Shown piece by piece: positions 55,347 through 64,000 of a stretch of DNA of 64,000 nt. This DNA comes from Malaciobacter mytili LMG 24559 (lineage in GTDB: Bacteria; Campylobacterota; Campylobacteria; Campylobacterales; Arcobacteraceae). The stretch lies in assembly GCF_003346775.1 (NCBI RefSeq), contig NZ_CP031219.1, forward strand, positions 1,674,001 to 1,738,000. The letters run 5' to 3'. Below the pieces are notes generated by a model, which saw nothing but the letters and a program-made list of their open reading frames with translations, did no database searches and had not been told where the DNA came from. Position numbers and translations under genes: made by a program. Numbering within the stretch: position 1 is the stretch's first letter; the number at the start of each line of letters is the position of its first letter.

Positions 55347-56427
55347 TACTGAACTTATCCTTGTCTTATCTATAATTATACTTTTTTATTTAAGTCTACC
55401 CTTAAGTACTACAAGAGTAATTTTTATACCTAAAGGCTCAACTAATAGTATTATAACATATTTAGATAAATCAGGTTATGAATTAAATATTATAGATAGT
55501 ATATATCTTCGTTTTTTAGGTTATCCTCAAAGTGGATGGATAGATATAAAACAAAACTATTTAACTAAAGCTGATTTTTTATATAAAATTACAACTTCAA
55601 AAGCTGCACTTAAAAATATAACATTAATTCCAGGGGAAACTGCTTATATTTTTTTAGATGATATTGCCCAAAAAATGAATCTTTCAAGACAAAAGCTTCA
55701 AAATATTTATGAGAAATATGCCTATAAAGAAGATGGTAATATATTAGCAGATACCTATTCTTTACCATATGGTATGAAAGAAGACCATTTACTTTTTTAT
55801 TTATTTTCAAATACAAATAAACAGTATGAAGAAATCTCAAAAAAAATCTTTGGAGAATATGATAAAAAAAGATGGTATTACTATATTACTTTAGCTTCTG
55901 TAATTCAAAAAGAAGCTGCAAATGAAAAAGAGATGCCAATAGTTTCAAGTGTTATTCATAATAGATTAAAAAAAGGTATGAAATTACAAATGGATGGAAC
56001 ATTAAACTATGGAAAATATTCTCATATAAAAATAACAGCTCAAAGGATTAGAGAAGATAATACTTCTTATAATACTTATAAAACTAATGGTTTACCAGAC
56101 AATCCAGTTTGTGCTGTTAATATTGCTGCTATTAAAGCAGCAATTTTTCCAGCTAAAACAGATTACTTATATTTTGTAAAAAATGAAAAAACAGGGTTAC
56201 ACACTTTTTCAAAAACATATAAAGAACATATTACAAATATCAACATAAATAGAATTATTAAAAAAAATTTAAATAATAAAACAAAAGAAAAAACAGAAGA
56301 AATTAAAAAGAAAAGTGAGAGTAAAAATAGCTTAACAAGCCCAAAAAATGAAGCTTCTGTCTTTCCTGATGAAAATAAAAAAACAAATTCTTCTTCTATT
56401 AAATCTCTTTGGGAAAATGTTAAATAA
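55267..56427 (+). CDS. mltG: Endolytic murein transglycosylase MltG
   Basis: The protein has 386 residues. It has a Lys-rich start, one membrane helix (~30-47) and a LysM-like segment (VIFIPKGSTNSIITYL). The YceG/MltG catalytic domain follows, with ASVIQKEA (Glu216, the catalytic residue by comparison with E. coli Glu218), VIHNRLKKGMKLQMDGT and NPVCAVNIAAIKAAIFPA. It cuts nascent glycan strands in the inner-membrane face of the wall to end synthesis. A low-complexity Lys/Ser/Asn tail of ~55 residues is extra. The ATG at 55267 is the only good start before the helix, and it overlaps the divergent AsmA-like gene by 80 bases. The ribosome site is weak (AAGAG). Confidence 0.92.
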   Translation: MPENKKKTNAKTKQTSRVKKTLILFDITELILVLSIIILFYLSLPLSTTRVIFIPKGSTNSIITYLDKSGYELNIIDSIYLRFLGYPQSGWIDIKQNYLTKADFLYKITTSKAALKNITLIPGETAYIFLDDIAQKMNLSRQKLQNIYEKYAYKEDGNILADTYSLPYGMKEDHLLFYLFSNTNKQYEEISKKIFGEYDKKRWYYYITLASVIQKEAANEKEMPIVSSVIHNRLKKGMKLQMDGTLNYGKYSHIKITAQRIREDNTSYNTYKTNGLPDNPVCAVNIAAIKAAIFPAKTDYLYFVKNEKTGLHTFSKTYKEHITNININRIIKKNLNNKTKEKTEEIKKKSESKNSLTSPKNEASVFPDENKKTNSSSIKSLWENVK

Positions 56428-56567
56428 TTTTTGTGAAATTATGAAACAAAACTGTTATTCTCTTAAAATAGCAATCCATTTTTAAAAGCTATCAAATAAA
56501 CAAATGTTATTATTATTTACATTTGAATTTGGTTAATTTAACCCAAATAAATTGAACTAAAACTTGA

Positions 56568-58787
<2,220 letters not shown>

Positions 58788-58810
58788 TTTTTCAATAATT
58801 ACTAACTTTT

Positions 58811-58850
58811 AAAGGGGAAAAAGTTTTTTACTTTTTCCCCTTTTTTCTTT
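58811..58850 (+). terminator. Intrinsic terminator after icd
   Basis: A perfect 14-pair stem, AAAGGGGAAAAAGT with ACTTTTTCCCCTTT, a T5 loop, and a following T-run. It is the most GC-rich hairpin seen between genes here. Confidence 0.92.
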
Positions 58851-58874
58851 ACATTACTTCAAGAACTAAAGTGC

Positions 58875-58880
58875 TATAAT
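58875..58880 (+). promoter_or_regulatory. -10 element of the HMA-domain gene
   Basis: TATAAT (in AAAGTGCTATAATTG) about 50 bases upstream of the ATG. An AAGGAATAAA ribosome site is adjacent to the start. No copper-operator palindrome was recognised nearby. Confidence 0.5.
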
Positions 58881-58931
58881 TGCCCAAACTTAATATAAGT
58901 AAATCAAATATTACAACTACAAAGGAATAAA

Positions 58932-59225
58932 ATGAAAAAGACTTTTGAAGTACATAATGTAAAATGTGGTGGTTGTGCAAATACTTTAATAAATTCATTA
59001 AAAGAAGAGTTTGGAGAAATTGAAGTTAATTTAGATGTTCATCCAAGACAAATTACTCTTGATATACAAGAGACAAAAGAAGAAGATCTTAAAATTAAAC
59101 TTAGAAGTTTAGGTTATCCTTTAACAAGTGATGAATTAAGTGGTTTTGAAAAGGCTACAACAACAGCAAAAAGTTTTGTGTCTTGTGCTATAGGAAAATT
59201 TAACGTAGCAACAAATAAGAAATAA
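58932..59225 (+). CDS. Heavy-metal-associated (HMA) domain protein
   Basis: The protein has 97 residues. It has one ferredoxin-like HMA domain with the metal site KCGGCAN (Cys12, Cys15) and the usual beta-alpha-beta order ending LRSLGYPL. It resembles CopZ-type copper chaperones, but CGGC differs from the common MxCxxC and there is no Met before the motif. A ~25-residue tail with one extra Cys (FVSCAIGKF) follows. No copper ATPase or regulator is adjacent. A role in copper or other soft-metal handling in the cytoplasm is likely but not proven. Confidence 0.8.
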   Translation: MKKTFEVHNVKCGGCANTLINSLKEEFGEIEVNLDVHPRQITLDIQETKEEDLKIKLRSLGYPLTSDELSGFEKATTTAKSFVSCAIGKFNVATNKK

Positions 59226-59228
59226 AAA

Positions 59229-59251
59229 AGTAGCAATTTAAAATTGCTACT
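59229..59251. terminator. Bidirectional hairpin between convergent genes
   Basis: AGTAGCAATTT and AAATTGCTACT form a perfect 11-base inverted repeat around one base. The A-run on the left gives a T-run for minus-strand transcripts, so it ends the 59258-59848 gene well. For the HMA gene the following sequence is only moderately T-rich. Confidence 0.7.
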
Positions 59252-59257
59252 TCTAAA

Positions 59258-59848
59258 TTATTTTAAATAAGCTGCAAGTGGAGCTAAAGCTTGTTTTTTC
59301 TCTTCTTCACTCATAGTACCATCTAAAGCACCCTCTTTTACATTTCCTTTTGCAACTTCAAGAATACTACCATCTTCATTTACTAAATAAGCTATATATG
59401 AAGTTTTTGCATTATCTGTAACTGCTAATGCATTTACCATATTTCCTTCAAAATCATAAATCATTGGAATATTAGTTTCAGCATTTAATTCTTCAAGTTT
59501 TGAAGGAATAAACATCTTTTTTACAAACCAAGGAGCACTTGAAATATTTGCTACCATAACATAAGCTATATCCATTTCATAAAATTTTGGTAAATCTTTT
59601 ACAACAGCTAATGAATCATGATTTCCCACAACTATTAAAGTCTTAGCTTTCTCTTCAAAAAGTTCATCTCTTGCAATTTTTGTATCTTTACCTACTAGTT
59701 CAAACTCTTGTGGTAAATTTTCAACTTTTAAAGAAGAACTATTCACAACTACTTGTTTATCAGAAGCTGGTTTTTCAGCCGTTGCATAAACAATAATTCC
59801 AAAAGCTATAATCCCTAAAACAATTAGTTTTAATATATTTTTCATCAT
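59258..59848 (-). CDS. Membrane-anchored periplasmic protein, possibly thioredoxin-like
   Basis: The protein has 196 residues. An uncleaved or cleaved N-terminal helix (~5-24) precedes a soluble domain with alternating strands and helices: KTLIVVGNHDSLAVVKDLPKF, MDIAYVMVANIS, TNIPMIYDFEGN, SYIAYLVNEDGSILEVAKGN. The order resembles a thioredoxin fold, but there is no CxxC and no other redox cysteine, so it would not be a disulfide reductase. I do not recognise the family. Two ATGs in tandem begin the gene; AGGATGTA lies four bases before the first and seven before the second, so the start may be 59845. It has its own terminator. Confidence 0.65.
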   Translation of the reverse strand: MMKNILKLIVLGIIAFGIIVYATAEKPASDKQVVVNSSSLKVENLPQEFELVGKDTKIARDELFEEKAKTLIVVGNHDSLAVVKDLPKFYEMDIAYVMVANISSAPWFVKKMFIPSKLEELNAETNIPMIYDFEGNMVNALAVTDNAKTSYIAYLVNEDGSILEVAKGNVKEGALDGTMSEEEKKQALAPLAAYLK

Positions 59849-59887
59849 TACATCCTAAATATTTTTGAAAATTCTAGCTTATTTTTA

Positions 59888-61066
59888 TTAACCATTATTT
59901 AACTTATATTTTTTAACCCATCTTTTAAACAATCTATTAGAAATAATATTTTCATCTAACTTTTTATTATTAATTATACTTTCCACTAATTCATTGGCTA
60001 AATAAGGAGATAATACAAATCCTCGTCCCCCAACTCCATTTAAAATATATAAATTTTCTAGCATTAATAATTTATCATCAGTAATAAAACTTCCATTTAC
60101 TAAGTGGGGATATTTTTCAATTGTTGCTTTTGAATCTACTAATTTTCCTACCATTGGAAAATAATCAACACTACAAGCCCTAGCTCCTATTTTTATATCT
60201 ACAACTTCTACATCATTTAATTTAATAATATCATTTCCTAAATTTATTAGTTTTTGAGAATCTTTTGAAGTAATATCATTGGTATAACATTTAGCACAAC
60301 TATTTATATTTACACTATCTATACAATAATCACAAATTTCTTTATCACAGTTAAATCTATGATGGGTAGCCCCAAGAGAAAGTAAATACTTTCCATCATC
60401 AAAAGTTTTTGTAACTAAAGATACAGAACACTCTTTATGATAATTTATATTATTAAAAGTTGAAGTTTTTATATCTATTTTTTGTCCCCAAACAGCTCTA
60501 ATATTAAAATACTTTTCTTCTATAAGTTTTGTATTTGCTCCTGTTGTAAGAATTAGATTTTTTGCTTTAATTTCATTATTGATAATCCAACTTTTTTTTG
60601 CATCTTGTTGTAAATCTTCAACTTTATAATTCATAAGTTTTTCGCACTCTTTAGTAAGCAATTTACAAACTAAATTTGGAGTAATTTGAGAACCAATTTT
60701 AAAAAAATATCCTTCATTTAACTCTTCATATTCAAAATCAATATAAGGTTTATAGCTTTCAAATTTTTCTTTATCTTCTTCATTTTTAGGGATTCTACAA
60801 ACTCCACAATTATTTAAAACATCTTCTTCTAAATTTTTATAAAATTGTGTTGAAAAGTTTAAAGAAGTAGTTACTAAATCTTTAAACTCATTTGGTTTTC
60901 CAAGAAGTGGAGATAAAAAAGCTCCTGCTGCACCACTTGCACCTAAACAAGACTTTTTATTTTTATCAAGTAATAGTATAGATTTTGAATATTGCTTAAG
61001 AAAATAAGCGACACAACATCCAGCAATACCTGCACCAACTATCACATAATCATACTCTTTATACAT
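59888..61066 (-). CDS. mnmC: MnmC C-terminal-type FAD oxidoreductase (tRNA U34)
   Basis: The protein has 392 residues from ATG 61066. An FAD-binding VIVGAGIAG lies close to the N-terminus. GASGAAGAFLSPLLGK and GARACSVDYFPMVGKL match the oxidase half of E. coli MnmC (GASGNRQGALYPLLSK, GVRCATRDHLPMVGNV). That half turns cmnm5U34 into nm5U34 in tRNA. The methylase half is absent, so this is a stand-alone oxidase domain. An extra cysteine cluster at 240-260 (C-x4-C-x2-C-x8-C-x2-C) is not in the E. coli protein as I recall it. The ATG overlaps the upstream rhodanese-like stop by eight bases. A TTG three codons earlier is less likely. Confidence 0.82.
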   Translation of the reverse strand: MYKEYDYVIVGAGIAGCCVAYFLKQYSKSILLLDKNKKSCLGASGAAGAFLSPLLGKPNEFKDLVTTSLNFSTQFYKNLEEDVLNNCGVCRIPKNEEDKEKFESYKPYIDFEYEELNEGYFFKIGSQITPNLVCKLLTKECEKLMNYKVEDLQQDAKKSWIINNEIKAKNLILTTGANTKLIEEKYFNIRAVWGQKIDIKTSTFNNINYHKECSVSLVTKTFDDGKYLLSLGATHHRFNCDKEICDYCIDSVNINSCAKCYTNDITSKDSQKLINLGNDIIKLNDVEVVDIKIGARACSVDYFPMVGKLVDSKATIEKYPHLVNGSFITDDKLLMLENLYILNGVGGRGFVLSPYLANELVESIINNKKLDENIISNRLFKRWVKKYKLNNG

Positions 61067-61391
61067 TTTTTTCAATCTCCTCTAAGAGTTGATAATTTGG
61101 TCGCCAATAACCTCTTCCACCTCTTAAACTTACACATTTATACTCTTTAAATTTATTTTTATAATAATTTAATCTTTCTTTAGTAGTTTTTCCTGTATCA
61201 CAATAAAATACAAAAACTGTTCCCTTAGGCATGGTATTCATTTCAAAAGGATTATAAGTAATAGTTTCAATATTACAAAGAGGTTTTAAGATAGTATCAA
61301 TTAAAATAACTTTTATACCTTGTTTTTCTAATATTTTTGTATATTTATATAACTCTTCTTGTGTCCATTCCTCTTTTTCAAACATTTTCAT
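61059..61391 (-). CDS. Rhodanese-like small protein
   Basis: The protein has 110 residues. The second half carries a rhodanese-like active loop, VFVFYCDTGKTT with Cys64, followed by a helix and CVSLRGGRGYWR, the usual L-x-G-G-x2-x-W end. The first half is only partly rhodanese-like. Single-domain rhodaneses carry sulfur as a Cys persulfide. Translational coupling to the MnmC-type gene (ATGTATAA overlap) suggests a link to thio-modified U34 in tRNA, such as mnm5s2U or selenouridine pathways (inference). A general sulfur-carrier role is the alternative. Confidence 0.65.
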   Translation of the reverse strand: MKMFEKEEWTQEELYKYTKILEKQGIKVILIDTILKPLCNIETITYNPFEMNTMPKGTVFVFYCDTGKTTKERLNYYKNKFKEYKCVSLRGGRGYWRPNYQLLEEIEKNV

Positions 61392-61413
61392 ACCTATTTA
61401 ACTATTTTTTGGA

Positions 61414-61419
61414 TAAAAT
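61414..61419 (+). promoter_or_regulatory. -10 element of the CheY-CheC-kinase operon
   Basis: TAAAAT follows TATTTTTTGGA, the T-run plus purine layout of other promoters here. It lies 43 bases before the ATG at 61463 and in the divergent gap with the rhodanese-like gene. Confidence 0.5.
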
Positions 61420-61462
61420 TTATTATCTAAGATAGAATAATTACAAAATAAGGCTTAAAAAT

Positions 61463-61828
61463 ATGAATATATTAATTGCAGATGATTCAAAAATGGCAAG
61501 AAAAATAGTAATTAAGACTTTAAATGATTTATTAGTAGATAAAAAATTTGATATTTATGAAGCTTGTAATGGAGAAGAAGCATTACAAATATATATAAAT
61601 AATAATATAAACATAGTATTTTTAGACTTAACTATGCCCGTAATGGATGGATTTGAAGCATTAAAAAGAATAAAAGAATATGATAAAAGTGCTAAAATTG
61701 TAGTGGTGTCTGCTGATATTCAAAAAGTTTCAATGGATAAGGTTAGAGAACTTGGAGCAATCGATTTTATCAAAAAACCTATTAATTGTGATAAAGTAAA
61801 ACTTATATTAAATAAGATATTTAACTAA
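61463..61828 (+). CDS. CheY-like single-domain response regulator
   Basis: The protein has 121 residues, a complete receiver with no output domain. All key residues are present: Asp7-Asp8, phospho-acceptor Asp55 (VFLDLTMPVMDG), Ser83 (VVVSAD) and Lys105 before Pro (FIKKP). It could bind a flagellar switch or pass phosphate on. It is the first gene of an operon with a CheC-like phosphatase 11 bases later and a histidine kinase, which suggests a closed circuit of kinase, receiver and phosphatase. It is not necessarily the main chemotaxis CheY. Confidence 0.92.
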   Translation: MNILIADDSKMARKIVIKTLNDLLVDKKFDIYEACNGEEALQIYINNNINIVFLDLTMPVMDGFEALKRIKEYDKSAKIVVVSADIQKVSMDKVRELGAIDFIKKPINCDKVKLILNKIFN

Positions 61829-61839
61829 GTAGTTAGAAA

Positions 61840-62457
61840 ATGAATATAAAAGAAATTTTAAATGAAGATGAAAAAGACTGTTTACAAGAACTAATGAATA
61901 TAGCATATGGTTCTGCAACAGCGGCTATTACAGAAATTCTTGATGCTTTTGCAACTTTAAGTATTCCTAAAATAGAGATAATAAAAACAAAAGAATTAAA
62001 AGATTATTTAAGTAAAGAAGTGTGTTTGGATTCTGCTCATTTTGTTTGTATGCAACAAATAAATGGTGTAATTGCAGGAGAAAACCTTTTTGTTATTGAT
62101 AAAGAATCAGCTTATAATATAGCTTTAAAATTTGGTTTAGAAGAAGATGAAATTACAAATAATGAATTAAGTGATATTATACTTGAAATTACAAATATCC
62201 TATCTTCATCTACTATTAGTAAACTTGCTGAAGATATGCACGTATCAGTATCTTTTTCTCCACCAGATGTAAAAATTCTTGATACAATTTCAAAACTAGA
62301 TAATCAATTTATTGAAAAATATCAAAATGTAATTATTATCTCTACAAGATTAAAGTTTGAAGATTTAGATATTGATGGGGAATTACTTATATTAACTACT
62401 GATAAATCAATAGATTATATAAAAAAAATAATAAATAAAATACTAGAAGAGTTATAA
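61840..62457 (+). CDS. CheC-like CheY-P phosphatase
   Basis: The protein has 205 residues. Both halves carry the CheC/CheX/FliY active-site pattern E-x2-N-x22-P: Glu17, Asn20, Pro43 in the first half and Glu116, Asn119, Pro142 in the second. Such proteins speed dephosphorylation of CheY-type receivers. With two intact sites it should be active. It lies between a CheY-like gene and a histidine kinase and probably switches that receiver off. No CheD gene, the usual CheC partner, is visible. Confidence 0.88.
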   Translation: MNIKEILNEDEKDCLQELMNIAYGSATAAITEILDAFATLSIPKIEIIKTKELKDYLSKEVCLDSAHFVCMQQINGVIAGENLFVIDKESAYNIALKFGLEEDEITNNELSDIILEITNILSSSTISKLAEDMHVSVSFSPPDVKILDTISKLDNQFIEKYQNVIIISTRLKFEDLDIDGELLILTTDKSIDYIKKIINKILEEL

Positions 62458-62458
62458 G

Positions 62459-63946
62459 ATGGCTTTTAAAAAATTTGATTTTATTTGTAATACTGTTGAT
62501 AACGGGGTAATTATACTAGATAAAGAACTTAATGTTTACTTTTGGAATAACTGGCTAGAGTCAAGAACAAATATAAAAGCAGATGAAATTATAAAAAACA
62601 ATCTAATAGACTTTTTTCCAGAAATAAATAAAAAAACTTTACAAAGAAAAATCAAAGCTTCATTAGCCTTAAATTCTTCTACTTTTTATCATACAGGGAT
62701 AAATAAATATTTACTTACTATTGAGCTTAGTAAAGTTACAAATAAAGTATTTGACAATATGCAACAAGGTGTTACAATTACTCCTTATGATAAAGAAAAA
62801 GGTTTAGTTGTTTTATATATCTATGATAATACTTTATTATGTGAAATAAACTATGAATTAGAAAAAACAAAAAACCATTTAGAAGACTCTTTGGAAGAGA
62901 TAAATCTTATTTTAAATGCAACTCTTGAAGCTATTTTTTTATTTGAAAATGATAAATGTGTAAATGCTAATAAAATCGCTTTAGACCTTTTTAATTATAG
63001 TTCAAAAGAGGAAATTATAAATAAAGAAATAAGTGAATTTATAAATAAAGATTCACTAAAAAATCTAAAATATTTAGATGATAAAGCTATTGAAACTATT
63101 ATGTCAACAAAAGAAAAAAATAAATTTCCTGCATTAATTAAAATAAAAGATACAAAACTAAAAAATAAACACTTTAAAATCCTAACAGTTGTAAATTTAA
63201 CAGAATTAAAAGAAAAAGATAAACTTCTTTTAGAACAAACAAAAATGGCTGCATTAGGAGAAATGATAGGAAATATTGCCCATCAATGGAGACAACCTTT
63301 AAGCACAATTAGTACAGCAGCTAGTGGTATAAAAATGCATAAAGAATTAGATATTTTAACAGATAATATTTTTGATGAATCTATTGAAGCAATTATTAGA
63401 AATTCAAAACATTTATCTCAAACAATTGATGATTTTAGAGACTTTTTAAGAGGTGATAAAAAGAAAGTTAAATTTGATATAAAAGAAAATTTACTTAAAA
63501 ATATTCTAATTTTAGAAGGAATGTTAAAAAATCAATCAATTGAATTAATAATTACTTGTAATGAAAGTATTGTTATAAAAAGTTTTCCAAATGAACTAAC
63601 ACAAGCTTTTTTAAATATTATAAATAACTCAAAAGATGCTTTTTTAGACAAAGAAATAGATATAAATGAAAGATTTATTTTTATTGATATATATGTAAAA
63701 AGAAACAAAGTAATTATCGAAGTAAAAGATAATGCAGATGGTATTAAAGAAGATATAATTGATAAAATTTTTGAGCCTTATTTTACTACAAAACATAAAG
63801 ATGTTGGTACTGGACTTGGACTTTATATGACACATCAATTAATTGAAATAAGCATGCATGGTAAAATCTATGCAAAAAACATTGAATATAACTATAAAAA
63901 TAAAACTTATAAAGGTGCAAACTTTATAATTGAGCTTCCTCTTTAA
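62459..63946 (+). CDS. Soluble PAS-domain sensor histidine kinase
   Basis: The protein has 495 residues with no membrane helix, so it is cytoplasmic. Two PAS-like regions (~5-125 and ~148-255) precede the kinase core. H-box MIGNIAHQWRQPL carries His275. The ATP domain has N-box NIINNSKDAF, G1 DNADGI, F-box FEPYFTT and G2 GTGLGLYM. The AHQWRQPL form is common in kinases of this phylum. It begins one base after the CheC-like stop and is the likely phospho-donor for the CheY-like protein at 61463. The stimulus is unknown; the first PAS region (LDKELNVYFWNNW) may bind a cofactor or sense redox state. Confidence 0.93.
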   Translation: MAFKKFDFICNTVDNGVIILDKELNVYFWNNWLESRTNIKADEIIKNNLIDFFPEINKKTLQRKIKASLALNSSTFYHTGINKYLLTIELSKVTNKVFDNMQQGVTITPYDKEKGLVVLYIYDNTLLCEINYELEKTKNHLEDSLEEINLILNATLEAIFLFENDKCVNANKIALDLFNYSSKEEIINKEISEFINKDSLKNLKYLDDKAIETIMSTKEKNKFPALIKIKDTKLKNKHFKILTVVNLTELKEKDKLLLEQTKMAALGEMIGNIAHQWRQPLSTISTAASGIKMHKELDILTDNIFDESIEAIIRNSKHLSQTIDDFRDFLRGDKKKVKFDIKENLLKNILILEGMLKNQSIELIITCNESIVIKSFPNELTQAFLNIINNSKDAFLDKEIDINERFIFIDIYVKRNKVIIEVKDNADGIKEDIIDKIFEPYFTTKHKDVGTGLGLYMTHQLIEISMHGKIYAKNIEYNYKNKTYKGANFIIELPL

Positions 63947-64000
63947 GCATACTGTAGTCAATCATGCTAAAACCTTTCTTTAAACTTGATTGACTTTGAC
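63924..64000 (-). CDS. Possible C-terminal end of a convergent gene, cut by window
   Basis: One minus-strand frame is open from the window edge and ends at TAA 63926-63924, reading KKGFSMIDYSMLKEEAQL before the stop. If real, it overlaps the kinase gene by 23 bases tail to tail. The stretch is too short to assign a family, and chance openness over 25 codons is possible. Confidence 0.3.
   Translation of the reverse strand, partial: QSQSSLKKGFSMIDYSMLKEEAQL

Noticed and set aside
61064..61075. TTG at 61075 as the start of the MnmC-type gene.
   Set aside because: ATG at 61066, overlapping the upstream stop by eight bases, is the more usual coupled start; the three extra residues add nothing recognisable.
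63957..63994. Inverted repeat GTCAATCA ... TGATTGAC at the window end as an attachment site or operator.
   Set aside because: It lies in a stretch that may code for the C-terminus of a convergent gene, the arms are only eight bases, and no mobile-element gene is nearby.

Overview
The window is very AT-rich, single-chromosome bacterial DNA. Gene content points to Campylobacterota, most likely an Arcobacter-like organism. The evidence is a lolA / secA / single LolC/E-type permease neighbourhood of the kind I recall from Helicobacter, a monomeric NADP isocitrate dehydrogenase, many Cache-domain sensors, and sigma70-like promoters that read as a T-run followed by AGA and a TATAAT-like hexamer. 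This assignment is inference; no 16S rRNA gene is present.

Region 1 (1-37198, all minus strand) is a surface-adhesin island. Read in transcription order it holds a DUF234-type ATPase, a TPR-glycosyltransferase, one 32.4 kb gene for a 10,784-residue RTX-type protein (about 1.1 MDa), an FkbM methyltransferase, and a second TPR protein cut by the window edge. The giant protein has no signal peptide. It has a short N-terminal module and Pro-rich linker, about 9,400 residues of GGxGxD/GNDT repeats, a second unrelated beta-repeat block, and a type-I-secretion-like acidic tail. No type I secretion genes are in the window. The flanking TPR-glycosyltransferase and FkbM genes suggest that the adhesin is modified in the cytoplasm before export, which is a hypothesis.

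Region 2 (37199-47685) holds signalling and accessory genes. They are an OmpR-family regulator whose receiver lacks the phospho-acceptor Asp, a Cache-PAS-GGDEF-EAL protein with a degenerate GGDEF and intact EAL residues, a chemoreceptor whose signalling domain is a codon-usage mosaic, an MsbA-like ABC exporter, an Aat-like aminoacyl-tRNA-protein transferase that seems to start at ATT, a small lipoprotein, a small membrane protein with a predicted leaderless mRNA, and an EVE-like/HNH modification-dependent endonuclease.

Region 3 (47684-59848) is housekeeping: rnpB, lolA, secA, the LolC/E-type permease, a large AsmA/YhdP-like protein overlapping head-to-head with mltG, icd, a small metal-binding (HMA) protein and a membrane-anchored protein of unknown function.

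Region 4 (59888-64000) holds a stand-alone MnmC C-terminal-type oxidoreductase with an unusual cysteine cluster, coupled to a rhodanese-like protein. After these comes a three-gene operon of CheY-like receiver, CheC-like phosphatase and PAS histidine kinase. No tRNA genes, insertion sequences, CRISPR arrays or prophage were recognised.
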